Assembly: GCF_963576615.1 (NCBI RefSeq)
Contig: NC_088709.1
Coordinates: 13,770,764-13,834,763, forward strand
Direction: 5' to 3'
Length of the DNA stretch: 64,000 nt
Origin: Watersipora subatra
Taxonomy: Eukaryota; Bryozoa; Gymnolaemata; Cheilostomatida; Watersiporidae
Shown one piece after another: positions 13,809 to 26,220 of this stretch. The notes beneath the pieces were generated by a model that was not told the origin of the DNA, searched no databases, and saw only the letters and a list, made by a program, of their open reading frames with translations. Position 1 is the first letter of the stretch. Each line of letters starts with the position of its first letter. The position numbers and the translations under genes were made by a program.

Positions 13809-15164
13809 TATTTCCAAATAATTGTTAAACTTTCTGAAATATCAGCTCACCATTTTTATAAGTTTTGTAAGGGATTAAATGACACTGACTTTATTATGGA
13901 ATAATCATATGTTCCAAATTTAACTTTTTGATTTTTCTTCTCTTTGTTTACATATAGTTTTATAAATAAGTAAAAGGTAGTCTACACCTAATGAACCCAT
14001 ACAACCTGTTACAGCTCACAGCAGGTGTTTGTCAGCTCAACCTCATAAAATAAAAAAAGCCTATTATTTTTCAACTGACTGGCTTGGACCAAAGTATTTT
14101 TTAATAGTACAGATTGGCTTCACTGATCTACTCATAATAATTAGCCACTCTGTCAGCGACTGGATGTACTGTGTTGACTCAAAGAAAGCAAATAAACCAG
14201 AGTCTCGATTAAAACAGTTCAAGGTGATTGTCAAGGTAAGGGCTAGTCGCCAGTGTTGTTCAGCAAAGCGTCATCATCTCAACCTCACATTCAAGGTCAG
14301 CGTCAATAGTTGGGCTACGAGTCGATGCTCTTTAGCCAAGCATCGTATAGTTCAACAACTTCTAGAGAGGAAATCATCATTTGAAACACTCCTAAGAAGA
14401 TATAATGTGTGTATAATGCAGGGTCTTAAATAAGTCCTGAGGCTTTTCATACAGGAAAGTTTGGCTCTTTCATATATTATTCTATGCTGAGGATGATTTG
14501 TGATATTCAACGCCACCGAAAATCTAGACAGTATGACAAGACGTTTTGAGCTGCCTTGAGAATATAGGTTGTTGCCATGACTATATCAACCAAGATGGTC
14601 TAGTAGATTTATGGAAACGGTTCTTGATCCACTATTTCAGGAAGAGATCCACAGTATTATCAGATACAGGCCAACATAATATGTGATTAGTGTTCTTTAT
14701 CACCAGCTTGTCTTATGGTTTAGTATCAGCCAAAACTAACTGAAATAAAGCAATCAGTGGGCCTGGAAGAGACTACAAAAACAAACAAAAGACATTTACA
14801 TCACCAAAGAATGAAAATATGTCTAAGAGGATAGAGTTGACAGGAAGTCGACGCGTCTAAAATGGATTCTTAGCACGTCATGAAAAACACAATGAAAATG
14901 GGAATTGAGAATAATTTCTAAAAAACTGAAATAAAAAAGACAGTTACTTAGTGTGTTCTATCGACAGTGGCAGCAACACTAGCACATATACCTTTTTGCT
15001 GTAAAGAGGGCTTCGGCCATTAGTTTTTATTACTATACGTCAGAGGACATTCTATTCATATGCGTATAATATCTAGTAATGTATAAATATGAAATTAAAA
15101 ATTAGTTATAACTAAGAACTAATGAAATAGTTCTTAGTTATAATTAAACTGTATAAAGCTGTAT
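13809..15164. other. Intergenic sequence with a 134-codon orphan ORF
   Basis: The plus-strand ORF 14029-14433 is the longest non-repeat ORF in this part (134 codons, basic C-terminal half, no recognised domain). Nothing supports it as a gene beyond length. It has no ATG-proximal promoter signal that I can identify and no homology that I recognise. Confidence 0.3.
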
Positions 15165-15360
15165 AATAGTAATAATCCTCATTATAAAAGGAGCCGTGTC
15201 CGTTTGTCTGTCTGAAACGACGATTAGGGATTACATAAAAGACTGCACTGCAGAGAGTCCAATATCCTGACTTTCAGCGCGATAGACTGACACTCCACCA
15301 ACTGCACAAGAAGACCACCGATTAGCACTGCGGAATAATTTTATGTATAGTTATTACGCC
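15165..15360. mobile_element. SINE-like repeat, family S2, copy 1
   Basis: It shares the order CATTATAAAAGGAGCCGTGTCC, a GATAGACTGACACTCCACC-type inverted A-box region and the GAATAATTxT tail with 28275-28450. The inverted tRNA-like layout suggests a retroposon read from the minus strand. Confidence 0.45.
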
Positions 15361-16109
15361 TGATGATCACTCGCATACTACTAGTGATAATAATAGTAAT
15401 GATAATATAGAAAAACCCCTGAAAGCACCAACAAAGGCACTCATAATGGCAGCTCGAGATCAGCCTGTAAATATCAGTTACTATCTGGACAGAATAACAA
15501 AAAACCCTGACAATCCAAAATGCTGACTACGCAAAACGGAAAATGAAACAATCCAGTATATAATAGTTGGAAACAGTCCAGTATATAATAGCTGGAAACA
15601 ATCCATCATATAATAGCGAGATGCCAATTGCTTTCCAACAAAAATAAATGAGCTGACACAACGCCATATGCAAGTACATTCACTGGATCTACAGTAAGGA
15701 ATGCAATCTAGAAGGAATACAGCTGTGTTGGAAACAATCCACTACACGCTACTCAACATGACAAAATCATGGTACTGTATGATTTCAACGTCTATGCTGA
15801 TAACGAAATTCACACAAGAAGACCAGATATAATTATTCATCACAAAGAAAAAAGACAAGTCACCATCATCAATGTTTACGTCTCCATAGATACAAATGTC
15901 AACAACGAAGAGACAGCGAAGGTTATAAAAGTCAAGAGTTGAAACAGAAATTGAGAAGATGTCAGTTGTCTCTATAGTGGTAGGAGAGCTTGAAGTAGTG
16001 ACCAAAGCATTTTCAGGTCCTTGGGCACTTCTTTTCAAATACTTGAATTGCTCAACATACAATATCATCACAGCTCGGTAGGCCTATGTGCTCCATCATT
16101 CACTGTATA

Positions 16110-16837
16110 AAGGTCCGGACACACGTAACGAATTGTTCGTTCAATCTAACCGAATTCACGAATTTCACAGAATTCACAGATTTATTCGGCCGAATATCAC
16201 AGAATCGTCTGAGCTATGCATGCACACCAAATTCGTCAACGAAATGCTTTTAATTGGCTAACCAATTTTTTTAGCGAGCACGATTATAGTAGCTTTGACA
16301 AGTGGTATAGTCCAAGACACGTACGATGACACACAATAAAAGTATCACCGCGATATGACTTGATACATACGATGCAACTGCCTATATGCGCTAAAGATAG
16401 CGACTGTTTTCTCGACGGAGCTTTTGCTGCATAAAAAGAAATTATTATTATTGAAAAAGAAACAATTTATAGCTTCTAAAACATCTAAAAGAAAATACTG
16501 GATACACAATGAGAAGTTCCTGCCATGGTCAACCAACGAGAGAGAACCAACAATAGCGCATATAGGCAGTTGCATCGTATGTATCAAGTCATATCGCGGT
16601 GATACTTTTATTGTGTGTCGTCGTACGTGTCTTGGACTATACCACTTGTCAAAGCTACTAGAATCGTGCTCGCTAAAAAAATTGGTTAGCCAATTAAAAG
16701 CGTTTCGTTCACAAATTCGGTGTGCATGCACAGCTCAGACGATTCTGTGATATTCGGCCGAATAAATCTGTGAATTCTGTGAAATTCGTGAATTCGGTCA
16801 GATTGAACGAACAATTCGTTACGTGTGGCCGGTCCTT
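16110..16837. mobile_element. Harbinger-like foldback element with about 290-bp inverted arms
   Basis: The arms (16110-about 16400 and about 16550-16837) are near-perfect inverted copies. The ends read AAGGTCCGGACACACGTAAC and, inverted, AAGGACCGGCCACACGTAAC, flanked by TA. The short unique centre reads on the plus strand as a lysine/tryptophan-rich peptide (ASKTSKRKYWIHNEKF) that resembles the N-terminus of HARBI1/PIF-type transposases. I infer that the element arose from an autonomous Harbinger by internal deletion. The ORFs of 108 and 128 codons on the two strands are products of the hairpin. Confidence 0.8.
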
Positions 16838-18249
16838 TACCCTGCAGCCAAATACCAACAAATACAGCTTTTAACTGTGTTCAGAATCTAAAATAAAAAC
16901 CATGATGGTCTCAGTTAAATGCCCTTGAAGTGACGCATCCAGATCAAAGAAAAAAGGAAACTTATCCTTGCGATCTGATTGGTCAGAAATGTTCTGGTAG
17001 GCCTACATATAAAATGCTATCACTGTGTTTCAATCTCCAAAATCTACGTTTTTTGTTGCCTTTTCTCTTGTCATTGTTATAAAACCATAAAAAGGCTTTG
17101 TCTAAAATTTAAATATGAGTATATAACAACTAAAATGGTAACTTGAAAATAATATAAACAAATTTAATGGAGAGTGGGGGCTGTGACAATCAGCCCATAA
17201 AATCTATGCAAGATTAAGGAAATAGGCTAGCTTAGACAGAATGGTTCTTGTAATACTCTCTATTGAAATGACTCATGCACTTTTTGTGACCATGCTTTGT
17301 CTGTATTTCCTGTAATTATGACATGTTCGTCTTAAAAACTCACTGAAATTCACTAGCCTGAGCTGAAGTGACTTACAAAATGATTTTATCTATTCCTCAA
17401 CAAAGGAACAATCTTAATGGCATAGTTACGCCGCAAGCCTCTGTTGTAGCCAACCCTAACCAGGACTGTTGCTAGATACCCCCCCCCCCTCAGCAATGAG
17501 CCTGACAGTGCCCTGATAAGCAGTCATGCTCACCCCCTCCCCGGCGAGCACACTGATGATAGCGGACGACTCCATACAAAAAAGCATTAATATACCGCAT
17601 AAAGCAGTTTTATCCATGATTTATTCATGTCACTTATTCAACGACATATCCATTAATTTAGTTTTGTGGTCATGGTTAAAAAGTCAATGCTTCGGTTGCC
17701 GATAAAAATAGCAAAAATAGCTACACATTGTTATTACGATAGAAAGTGGCTTACGGTGTATGACCCCTACCAATAAAGACTAACATTTGTAATCAGTAGG
17801 CTAGCTCTATAGACTTCGCACGGCTTGCTTAAAATTTTGTTTGTGACACACTATGTCAGATTTTCCTAACCTGCTGAGTAGAACACGCTTGAACAAAGAG
17901 ATCAGTGTAAAGTCTGTTTCCTACAGCCACACAGCAGCAAATAATGGTGTGCACCACTTTTCACACACAGAGTTAGTCACCCACTAGTTATACTCATGTC
18001 CTTGAAAAAATCATGTGGGCAGTGCATAACAAAAACATTCTGAAAAGGGTTTCTCACATGACATGTCCCTGTATCAGTAATATACTGAGCAGTACCTAAT
18101 CAACTAGCAATAGTGAAATGCAGCTGCTAGCAGTTCAGGAACTAGTTCATAACTGGTGTACTTTAAACCACTTGACAATCAATTTACAAAAACTGCATTT
18201 TTTCTTTATAGTACTTATAAAAACCTTCAAAACAGCTCAACTTTTAAGT
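16838..18249. other. Intergenic sequence, nothing recognised
   Basis: It includes a short poly-C run near 17480 and no open frame or splice-supported exon of note. Confidence 0.4.
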
Positions 18250-18970
18250 TTAACAGCCAATCTATAACTTGTAGACGGGAGACAAAATTGTTAGGACTTG
18301 TTTTGATGGATTGACTGTCTTGGAGTAATCATGTCGACACTATTTGTAGTAAGGTCACAGAGTCATTGACTCTGCTCCAGTTTTGCAGGCCATACATAAA
18401 CTTAAAATCTGCCATTGCATTTTATTATTAGTTTATATTTTGCCATACTATTTATAGTATACAGATTATAATCTAGCTCCAAGATACGTCAAGTCAGTAT
18501 TGATTTATTTTTGTTGCAAAAAGTGCATTCCATCTAACTTCAAATCTACATCATATCTCAGCATATCTTAATCCAACGAATGATCTTTCTAAATCTTAAA
18601 CCTTTTTACTGTACCTATGCTAAATGTTGATTTTACTTCAATTATAGGTTTCAAGATCTTTCATGGTGTGTGTTCACATTTTTTGCTTGACAGTTACAGG
18701 CTGCTGACTTGTTTCAACATTCGCGATATGAAAAATTGCATACAACATCTAACAATTATTTTGAAAATATCATAGCCAGCTGCTTTAACAATCTTTCACC
18801 TAATATCCATTCTTTTAGCAAAAAAAGATATGTTAAGTGCTCTCTGCCTAACCATCTATTGGATTGTAATGGCTGCTGTCCTTTTTCTGTTTTATGATTC
18901 TTGTAAGGCATAATTTGGAAAACATTTATGTTTGAAATGAAATTGTTGCCAATAAAGTAATATATAAGTA
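18250..18970 (+). mobile_element. LINE relic with 3' tail, family L-tail
   Basis: Out-of-frame pieces read like the C-terminal third of a jockey/CR1-type reverse transcriptase (LSWSNHVDTICSKV, then FCRPYINLKSAIAFYY, then LSPNIHSFSKKRYVKC). They are followed by a 3' tail, GGCATAATTTGGAAAACAT ... TTGCCAATAAAGTA, that recurs at 19480-19640, 23180-23330 (inverted) and 62790-62930. It is 5'-truncated and dead. Confidence 0.8.
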
Positions 18971-19329
18971 ATATTTCATAATAATGTCCAACATATGACT
19001 GCTTGGCAGGTGGTTGTTTAATAGGAGGTAAGGAATAAGGAACATTGGCTTATATAACAAATCTGTGGAGAATTAATTTCATATTTATTATGTCATACTA
19101 TAAATTAACTATGAATGATATGCATGTCAACATGCCAAGAGCCTCCTTTCCTTCTGCCGTCTATCCATATGGCTCTTTTACTGCTAGCTTCAATAGCAAA
19201 AGATTCCCAGGCCACAAAATGCTTTCGAACATGCCAGCAGTAATTATAAATTCTAACCTGTTAAAGGTTTACTTTCTTTTTCTCATGAGGTTATTGGGCC
19301 TACCTATAATTGGTTATTAATTTCAAACA

Positions 19330-20020
19330 GTTATCATAGACCAGCCTTTTTGTGTTGTAGGGTGATTTTGAGCCCAGGCTAGCCTGATATCTTAAATGCA
19401 GAACAAATTACATCTATCAATTATTTTTAACATATCATTGCTAGCTGCTTAAACAATCTACTTCTATTCATTCTCTTAGCAGAGAAAGGTATTTTAAACA
19501 CTATTTGTTGAACCATTTATTCAATTTTAGTGGCTAACTGTTATCTTTTTTACTTTTTACGATTTATTATTGTTGTATGGCATAATTTGAGAAACATTTC
19601 CATTTGAAATTATTGCCAATAAATATATACACGCAGCTCAGTGTTTGTTTTTTGTTAAACACTGTGTCCAGTTATAGCAATTAAAATATACCATTGAAAA
19701 ATCCGCATGACGCTGGATTTGATCTTGGGGCCTCAAGACCTGGACGCGGCGAAATTAACCATTAGACTACATGGAATACAATGGATTTCTTGGACAAATA
19801 GTCATTACATTACATTGGTTAAGATACTCACGCTTAATGCGCTTGCTTGGGGTTAATAACTAGCACTGTTGACCGTTATGCATAACGACTGCTAAGCTGG
19901 CCCCAAACGTGGGTATTGTTTTAATAAAGGTTTTAGTAATGATTTAGCTTCCAGCTAAGTTACACAAATTCATTATGTAATTAATCTATTACCCGGCATT
20001 CGGCTAGGATATATATACTA
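19330..20020 (+). repeat. Left arm of a large inverted repeat (LINE tail plus tRNA-like segment)
   Basis: This arm runs from the L-tail LINE 3' end through a tRNA-like stretch (antisense, near 19700-19775) to GTTACACAAATTCATTATGT. The same order appears inverted at 22815-23390. Identity by eye is high, with small indels. The arms are about 2.8 kb apart. Confidence 0.75.
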
Positions 20021-20510
20021 GGTGAATGACCGGCATTGCCAGGGTAATAAAAGTCTTTGCACAGTAACTTTATTTTTATTCAACATATAACAACAGTTAC
20101 CATTCTAACTTTCAAACTTCATATCATCAGAAAAGTGTTTTGTGTAATCCATCGTTTTTTTTGACGGCATCAAGTCGTTTGCACATGCGCTCGTTCACGA
20201 AAAAGTCGCCATATTTGTAGAAAACGATCGTTTTTCTTTTATTTACTAGTACTTTTAGATGTTGTTTTGATACTATAATAAAAAAATTGCAAACAAAAAC
20301 ATCGTTTTCAAATTATCATTGCAAAAGCTTCGTGTTTTTAAAGATAAAATTGTCTATAAAGATGGCCGACAACCATAAAATGACGTCGCGAAAAAACGAA
20401 GGATTGAAATAAATTAAGAGAGAAAATAAAAACAGCTGTAAAGGTTTTCAAACTTTGTCAAACAGCTGTAATTTTTAAACTTTGTACCATGAGGAAAATG
20501 TTTTGTGAAG
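20021..20510. repeat. Dispersed repeat related to S1 SINE head
   Basis: The block GGGTAATAAAAGTCTTTG, then TTTATTCAACATATAACAAC, is shared with 22115-22200. It sits directly after the left inverted-repeat arm. The remainder (20150-20510) shows nothing recognisable. Confidence 0.5.
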
Positions 20511-21093
20511 GTCAAATAAATTTAAAAAAATAAAACAACTATAAAAGGGTTTAGATGTAAATGTGAAATAATTAGCAAGTGATAGCTAAATTAAGTCTGT
20601 TTTGCTACGATTACAATAAGAGATGATTTGGTAATGATACAATTAATACGAACTGAGAAAACAAAATAAAATTCCTGAGTATTTTGAATTAACAATCACA
20701 ATTGTGCATAGAAGTGTGTGTGTATATGAAAAAGGTTACTGCTCCACCAAAAGCTACCCATCAAAACTTTGAATACAACGATACTTGGTACCACTCGACA
20801 CTGGTACAAATGTAAAAATGGGATATTGGACTGTGTTTGTCTGAGCGAACAATGAGAGAATGTAGAGGCCATTTCTACTTGAGATAATACAATTGTCTGC
20901 GTGAAAAGTATTGACCTTCACCGCGATTTAGCGATTGAACATTACGAAAAGCCGGAAATATAAGCTCACGAAAACGCAAAAAAGCATCGTGTTTCATTGA
21001 GTTAATAGAATTCATAGTTTAAATAATACGTCATTTAGCGTGTGCATACGTTATATGGTACAGTATATGATAATGTCTTTCACCAATATGCCT
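20511..21093. other. Intergenic sequence, nothing recognised
   Basis: AT-rich; no open frame or assignable repeat. Confidence 0.4.
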
Positions 21094-21166
21094 TGTGTAG
21101 CTCAGTGGTAGAGCTCATGGTTAAAACACTTGGGGACATAATCTCCATGAGTTCAAATTCATCTGG
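21094..21166 (+). repeat. tRNA-like segment (SINE head or tRNA pseudogene)
   Basis: A clear A box (TAGCTCAGTGGTAGAGC) and a B-box-like GAGTTCAAATTC occur at tRNA spacing. The arms do not fold into a full cloverleaf and no clean anticodon stem is visible, so I call it tRNA-derived and not a working tRNA gene. Confidence 0.6.
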
Positions 21167-21264
21167 ACGCGGAAATTTCATTTCAAGATTTTAATACTAT
21201 AGCTGGACATACCGAAGGACAGACAACAAAAAACAGATGACAAACTTTGAGAAATATACATGTA

Positions 21265-22086
21265 CAGTGAAACTCGGATAAATCGCTCTCGGATATATCG
21301 AACACATGGTTAACTCGAATGGATTTGCTTGGTCCGTTCCCGCGCAATGATAAATGGTGTTAGATAACTTGACCGAAACTCTGTTAACTCGAACAGTTTT
21401 TTGCCAAACGGCTACCGAGAAGGTTGTTACTATCGCTTTAGAATATCACTTTATTCCAAGCCATAGAGATAAACATCGACTTTTAGTAGTTCTTAGGCCT
21501 CGTTATTACCAACATTGGCAAATATTTTCATTAACGACTTTTCTAAAGGTTTGCAAAAATCAAATTTTACCAAACATCCGCTTAGCGATAAGCCCTCCGA
21601 AAGCAAGAAAAGCGAGGTAAAATTTGGATAACTTTAAAGTAATATCGGCAAAATTGATAATAGGTTTTTAATAGTAAAGCAGTTTTGAAATAACTGACTT
21701 ACTGCAAAATTGATCTTGGTTAAAACGCTCGGTAGAAAAATACGTATGTATTTTTTCTGAGTGTTTTAACCGCGATCAAGTTTTGCCAATTTTAATCTGA
21801 GAACGTCCTGGCAGTCACATCACCTAAAACAACAAACAAATCTCAAGTAATAGAAAAATATCTATGCTTTCTGATTAAGAATATTTAAAACTTCACGCGA
21901 GAGACCCTTTAACTTGCAACAAGCAATTTATGCTTTTGATTGATATATAGTTTGTATACATATATATATGTACATGTATCTACTAATAAATACGTGCACT
22001 TATGATTGTCCTGATAACTTGAACGCTCTAATAACTCGAACACTTTTGCTCGGTCCCTTGAAGTTTGAGTTATCCGTGTTTCACTG
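21265..22086 (+). mobile_element. Non-autonomous pogo/Tigger-like element P2
   Basis: Second copy of P1. Ends CAGTGAAACTCGGATAAATC and GAGTTATCCGTGTTTCACTG with TA flanks, and the same internal blocks in the same order, with a short insertion near 21660-21710. No transposase. Confidence 0.85.
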
Positions 22087-22089
22087 TAT

Positions 22090-22600
22090 ATGTATATACT
22101 AGCTGTACTACCTGGCGTGGCCCGGGTAATAAAAAAGTCTTTGGACAGAACATTTATTTGTATTTAACATATAACAACCTTTGCCATTGCTAGCTAGATG
22201 TCCGGTGTTGCAGGGGTAATAAAAATCAGCTTATAAACAATGAGAGGTAATGTAGTTGTCCGCCATTTGCTATTAGCCTGGCACATTGCCAATGGATAAT
22301 TTGAGTAAGCTTACTAATAAGAGCTACTGCTCTCTATGATTTCCATGGCGTTACGCCATCACGCTGCGTCGTAACGGAGAGCAGTAGCGTATTTGCTCCC
22401 ATATAGCGACGTATATCGCCTAATGAATACATCAAACTCGTGTGGCTGAATTGCTAAGGCAGTTGGACTGGTGAACAGGAGGGTTCAAGATCGAATCTTC
22501 TGCAATACGGATTCTTCATTCCCAAATTTTAACAGCTATAACTGGACAAACACAATGATGGGCTGACCAACTTTGAAAAATATATGTATATATATGTGTA
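22090..22600 (+). mobile_element. tRNA-derived SINE, family S1, copy 2 (double head)
   Basis: Two successive heads (CTAGCTGTACTACCTGGCGTG near 22102 and CTAGATGTCCGGTGTTGCAG near 22192) precede the shared middle. The tRNA-like part is near 22440-22505, with B box GGTTCAAGATCGAATC. It abuts the P2 right end and runs into a TA/TG-rich run. Confidence 0.65.
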
Positions 22601-22814
22601 TACATATATGTATATACATATTTATTGGAGCCACACTTGTAAATTATCATGCAATGTTAACCTGACCTACATAACTATCTTTTTTTGCCCAAAGGTGTAA
22701 ATGTTTTTCCCCTTTTAAGCTTTTTTTGTTTTTCATCAAATGAAATGCCTCAATGTCAACAACCTTGGTGACAGAATGATTAATAGTTTTTTAGTTTAAA
22801 CAAGACATCTGCAT

Positions 22815-23700
22815 TTAAGATATCAGGGTAATAGATTAATTACCTAATGAATTTGTGTAACTTAGCTGGAAAGCTAGTTCATTACTAAAACCTTTACTAA
22901 AACAATACTCCCGTTTTGGGCCAGCTTAACAATCGTTATGCGTAACAGTCAACAGTACATTAAGTCAACAGCAAGCGCATTGAGCTTGTATTTTAACCAA
23001 TGTAATGACTATTTGTCCAAGAAATCCATTGTATTCCATGTAGCCTAATGGTTAATTTCACCACATCCAGATCTTGAGGCCCCGAGATCAAATCTAATAC
23101 CATGCCGATTTTTCATTGGTATATTTTAATTGCTATAACTGGACACAGAGTTTAACAAAAAACAAACACTGAGCTGCATGTATATGTTTATTGGCAATAA
23201 TTTCATTTCAAATGGAAATGTTTTTCAATTATGCCATACAGCAATAATAAATCGCAAAAAGTAAAAAAGACAACAGCCACTAAAATCGAATAAATAGTTC
23301 GACAAATAGTGTTTAAAACACTTTTCTCGGTTAAAAATGTTAAAATAAGCAAGGGTTTATTATCAAGAAATATTACTTGATATTACTTGGGTTTGCTACT
23401 ACAACCAAGTAGATGGTTAGGCATACAGTATTTAAAATGCCTTTCTCTGATAAGAGAACGGATATTAGTTGGAACATTGTTAAAGCAGCTAGCTATGATA
23501 TTTTCAAAATAATTGTTAGGGGTTGTATGCAATTTGTTCCTATCGTGTATGTTGAAATAAGTGAGCAGGCTGTAACTATCAGGCAAAAAATGAGGACACA
23601 AGCCATGAAAGATCTTGAAACTTATAATTGAAGTAAAACCAATATTTAGCGTAAGTAAAGTAAAAAGATGCAAAGAAGATTAAAAATGAAACTAGTAAAC
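22815..23700 (-). repeat. Right arm of the large inverted repeat, with LINE tail and RT C-terminus
   Basis: Inverted counterpart of 19330-20020. From left to right it holds AATTTGTGTAACTTAGCTGG, a sense tRNA-like stretch (TAGCCTAATGGTTAATTTC then GAGATCAAATC, 23040-23100) and, antisense, the L-tail. Further on, the minus strand encodes an RT C-terminal fragment of 96 codons (23383-23673; FKIFHGLCPHFLPDSY, ASCFNNVPTNIRSLI), parallel to that of 18700-18890. Confidence 0.75.
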
Positions 23701-24080
23701 TATTCCATATATTAATAAGGTAAATGTATTTTTTTTAAAAAGATGTTATTTCAATAGCTTTGAGTTTTTTAGGACGAAAATAGAATAGGGAAAAGAAAAA
23801 CAGCTTATGTTACATGTCAGTGTTATATTCACTGCATCAGCAGCAAACAGCTCTATTGTCAAATTCCTCTGTAAACTCAATTAGCAGATGTGCCCATATG
23901 AAGTTGCTGAAATTGAGAATGAATTCCGACTACTGAACCATTTTTTGCCTAAACCCCTGGGTTTCATTGAAATGCATTTCAAATTCCATTTACGGTTCAA
24001 GTCTGAAGGTATATAGCATCACATAGTTAATATGTTTCATGCGTACGGTAAGTTATGATCTGGTTTGAGATAATAACAAT

Positions 24081-24698
24081 CACTAGTGTTACATGCTACA
24101 AAGTTTTGTCGTATTTTTCATCTTCGTAGCATGTAAATGATTCAAAACGTCGAGTCATTAAATCTTCGAAGCGATTCAAACCTCCGTTTCAAGGAGGGTG
24201 GGGGGGGGGGGTATTTTTGAAAACATCATAGCAACAATGAAGTACTGTGTATCGTGTAAACAGCGATATTTGTATTATTACACAAATCTTTGTGATCGGA
24301 GGTTGGATTTTCATCGTTTTCATTAGTGACGTTCTTACAGCAGCTCTGTTTTTAATGCACCTGTTTTAAAAGTATTATCTTCGAAATAAAAAATAGTAAC
24401 TCTGAAATTTAAAGAAAAATTCTTACACGCTTTGACATTGACGTTTGACCTTAGATGCGTTTTAGGAGTGTCAACCATGATACAAATTATACGCCCCGTT
24501 GTAGATAAAAGTGCAACAGACTAATATAGAAAACGCGGAGTTGTTCGACAATTTCTTCGAAGCACGTAAACTCGTCAGCTACGAATAATTGCGAGTGGCG
24601 CGACCACTCCTGCGTATCATGTAAATTCGTCCTCCTCATTCCTACGATCAAAACCACAACTTCCGAAGCTCAAAAATCCGTAGCATGTAACACCAGTG
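24081..24698. mobile_element. MITE with CACTRGTGTTACATGCTAC ends
   Basis: Terminal inverted repeats CACTAGTGTTACATGCTAC and GTAGCATGTAACACCAGTG bound a 618-bp, CpG-richer segment that contains a G run and no coding capacity. A convincing target-site duplication is not visible. The CA-start ends are compatible with hAT but this is a guess. Confidence 0.7.
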
Positions 24699-25354
24699 AA
24701 TATCTACTAATAATGTGCTTGATGTGCAACTCAACTCTCAAAGATCGGAATTAAAGCAGCTTTCAATTATATCAATATTATCATTAGTAATGCAATTTGT
24801 AATAGAGTGCCTGAAACTTATCTTTATGTAACATAATGCTGTATAGTGTAACTAAACACTCTCTAAAGGAGTGAATGATAGACGATGAAGCGCTGAGTGA
24901 GTCATTTGTAGGGTTTCACTAATGTTGTGGATCACTGGAGATCTGGTGGTTAGAGCATTCATGTAACAACAGTAATTGTGACCACCAGGGTGTACCCTTC
25001 TTTGTACATAGTATAGTGCAGAAATGATTTTGGGTCGAAGCCAGTCGCCTGTCACTGTAGAATTAAACATTCATAGAATTCTGTTGTCGTCGACCACTCT
25101 CCGTGACCAGAATTTGAAGGATCGATAAAAGATTGAACGTCATGATATGTAAATTAGATACATGTATCCGGTCAATGACTCGCCAGAGGATTTTTTTGCT
25201 GAAGAAGTCTAATTAATGAAGATGGATGCTGTGAGAACAAAATAAGAACAAGAATAGCCATGACGAAGGCAGCGTTTACAAAGCATAGCACGCTGTTTGT
25301 TAAAGGTCAAAGTTCAGAATTGATGGAAAAAGGTTTCAGTTTTTTAATTTTCAA
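24699..25354. other. Intergenic sequence, nothing recognised
   Basis: Two short ORFs (24852-25070 minus, 25260-25469 plus) have no supporting signal. The second runs into the minisatellite. Confidence 0.4.
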
Positions 25355-25640
25355 GATTTATTCCCTCGATGTTGCATGTATGTCACTTTATTTCAAAATC
25401 AGATTTATTCCCTTGCTGCTTAATGTATGGTACTTTATTTCAAATCAGATTTATTCCCTCTATGCTTAATGTATGGTACTTTATTTCAAACCAAATTTAT
25501 TCCCTCTCTGCTTAGTGTATGGTACTTTATTTCAAATCAGATTTATTCCCTCTCTGCTTAATGTATGGTACTTTATTTCAAACCAGATTCATTCCCTCTC
25601 TGCTTAATGTATGGTACTTTATTTCAAAACCAGATTTATC
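25355..25640. repeat. Minisatellite, 46-bp unit, about six copies
   Basis: Units of the form AGATTTATTCCCTCTCTGCT + TAATGTATGGTACTTTATTT + CAAACC. The first copy is the most diverged. Confidence 0.95.
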
Positions 25641-25659
25641 CTGAAACTAAATATACAGT

Positions 25660-25795
25660 GCCCATTTGGCATAGAAGCAATTGTGGTTGGATGACCTTCC
25701 TAACACCACCAATGGGCCTTCTGTGATTTGAATCACTGACCTGCTGATTATATGTCAATGGACTAACCGGTAAGCTACCGCTGCTCTGTGGTTTG
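25660..25795 (-). mobile_element. tRNA-derived SINE with a conserved tail domain
   Basis: On the minus strand an A-box-like GCGGTAGCTTACCGGTTAG and B-box-like GTCAGTGATTCAAATCAC are followed by GGTGTTAGGAAGGTCATCCA and TGCCAAATGGGCACTGTAT. The AGGAAGG-CATCCA block resembles the 3' domain of SINEs described from several aquatic animals. That resemblance is from memory, not a search. Confidence 0.6.
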
Positions 25796-26008
25796 TACGA
25801 CGTGTACTGTTAAACTGTTCAGAGATGGGGATAAAGAAGAAGGCAGATACGAAAAGAATAGACACATTTCAGATGTAGATATGAAGAAAAATGTCAAACA
25901 TCACGCATAGAGATAAGATCAGAAATCAAGGTTACCCAATTAGTATTGCAAAAGCATAGTTAAACCTTGTGGATAAACCTTGCCGCATTTTGTGCATCGA
26001 TAAACATC

Positions 26009-26220
26009 AAAGTAATAACTGTAGCAGCCAAGGCAGAGCTGTTCCAATGTTGATAGCATAAGTTTTACACTTACTCATTTATTTTCAAAAGTTTTATCAG
26101 CTATCATAATATTTTATTACTGAAAATATCTTCTTATGTGTATGCAATACGTGGCATGTAGGGCTACTTTGCGACACAATTAGGTCATCCTCTGGGCTTG
26201 ACTTGTTTCTGATCAATATC
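26009..26220. repeat. Dispersed direct repeat R1, copy 1
   Basis: Shares AAAGTAATAACTGTAG, ATGTTGATAGCATAA and AGTTTTATCAGCTATCA in order with 27950-28175. It spans about 210 bp. No coding capacity and no terminal repeats are seen. Confidence 0.7.

Noticed and set aside
14029-14433. 134-codon plus-strand ORF
   Set aside because: There is no recognised motif, splice context or repeat match. Length alone is compatible with chance.
16345-16750. Two long antiparallel ORFs of 128 and 108 codons
   Set aside because: They arise from the arms and centre of a foldback element. Only the short centre peptide hints at transposase ancestry.
21094-21166. tRNA gene
   Set aside because: A and B boxes are present, but arms do not pair into a full cloverleaf and the setting is a SINE-like repeat.
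23040-23100. tRNA gene within the right inverted arm
   Set aside because: It is duplicated with flanking repeat sequence at 19700-19775 and lacks a clean cloverleaf, so it is a retroposon part.
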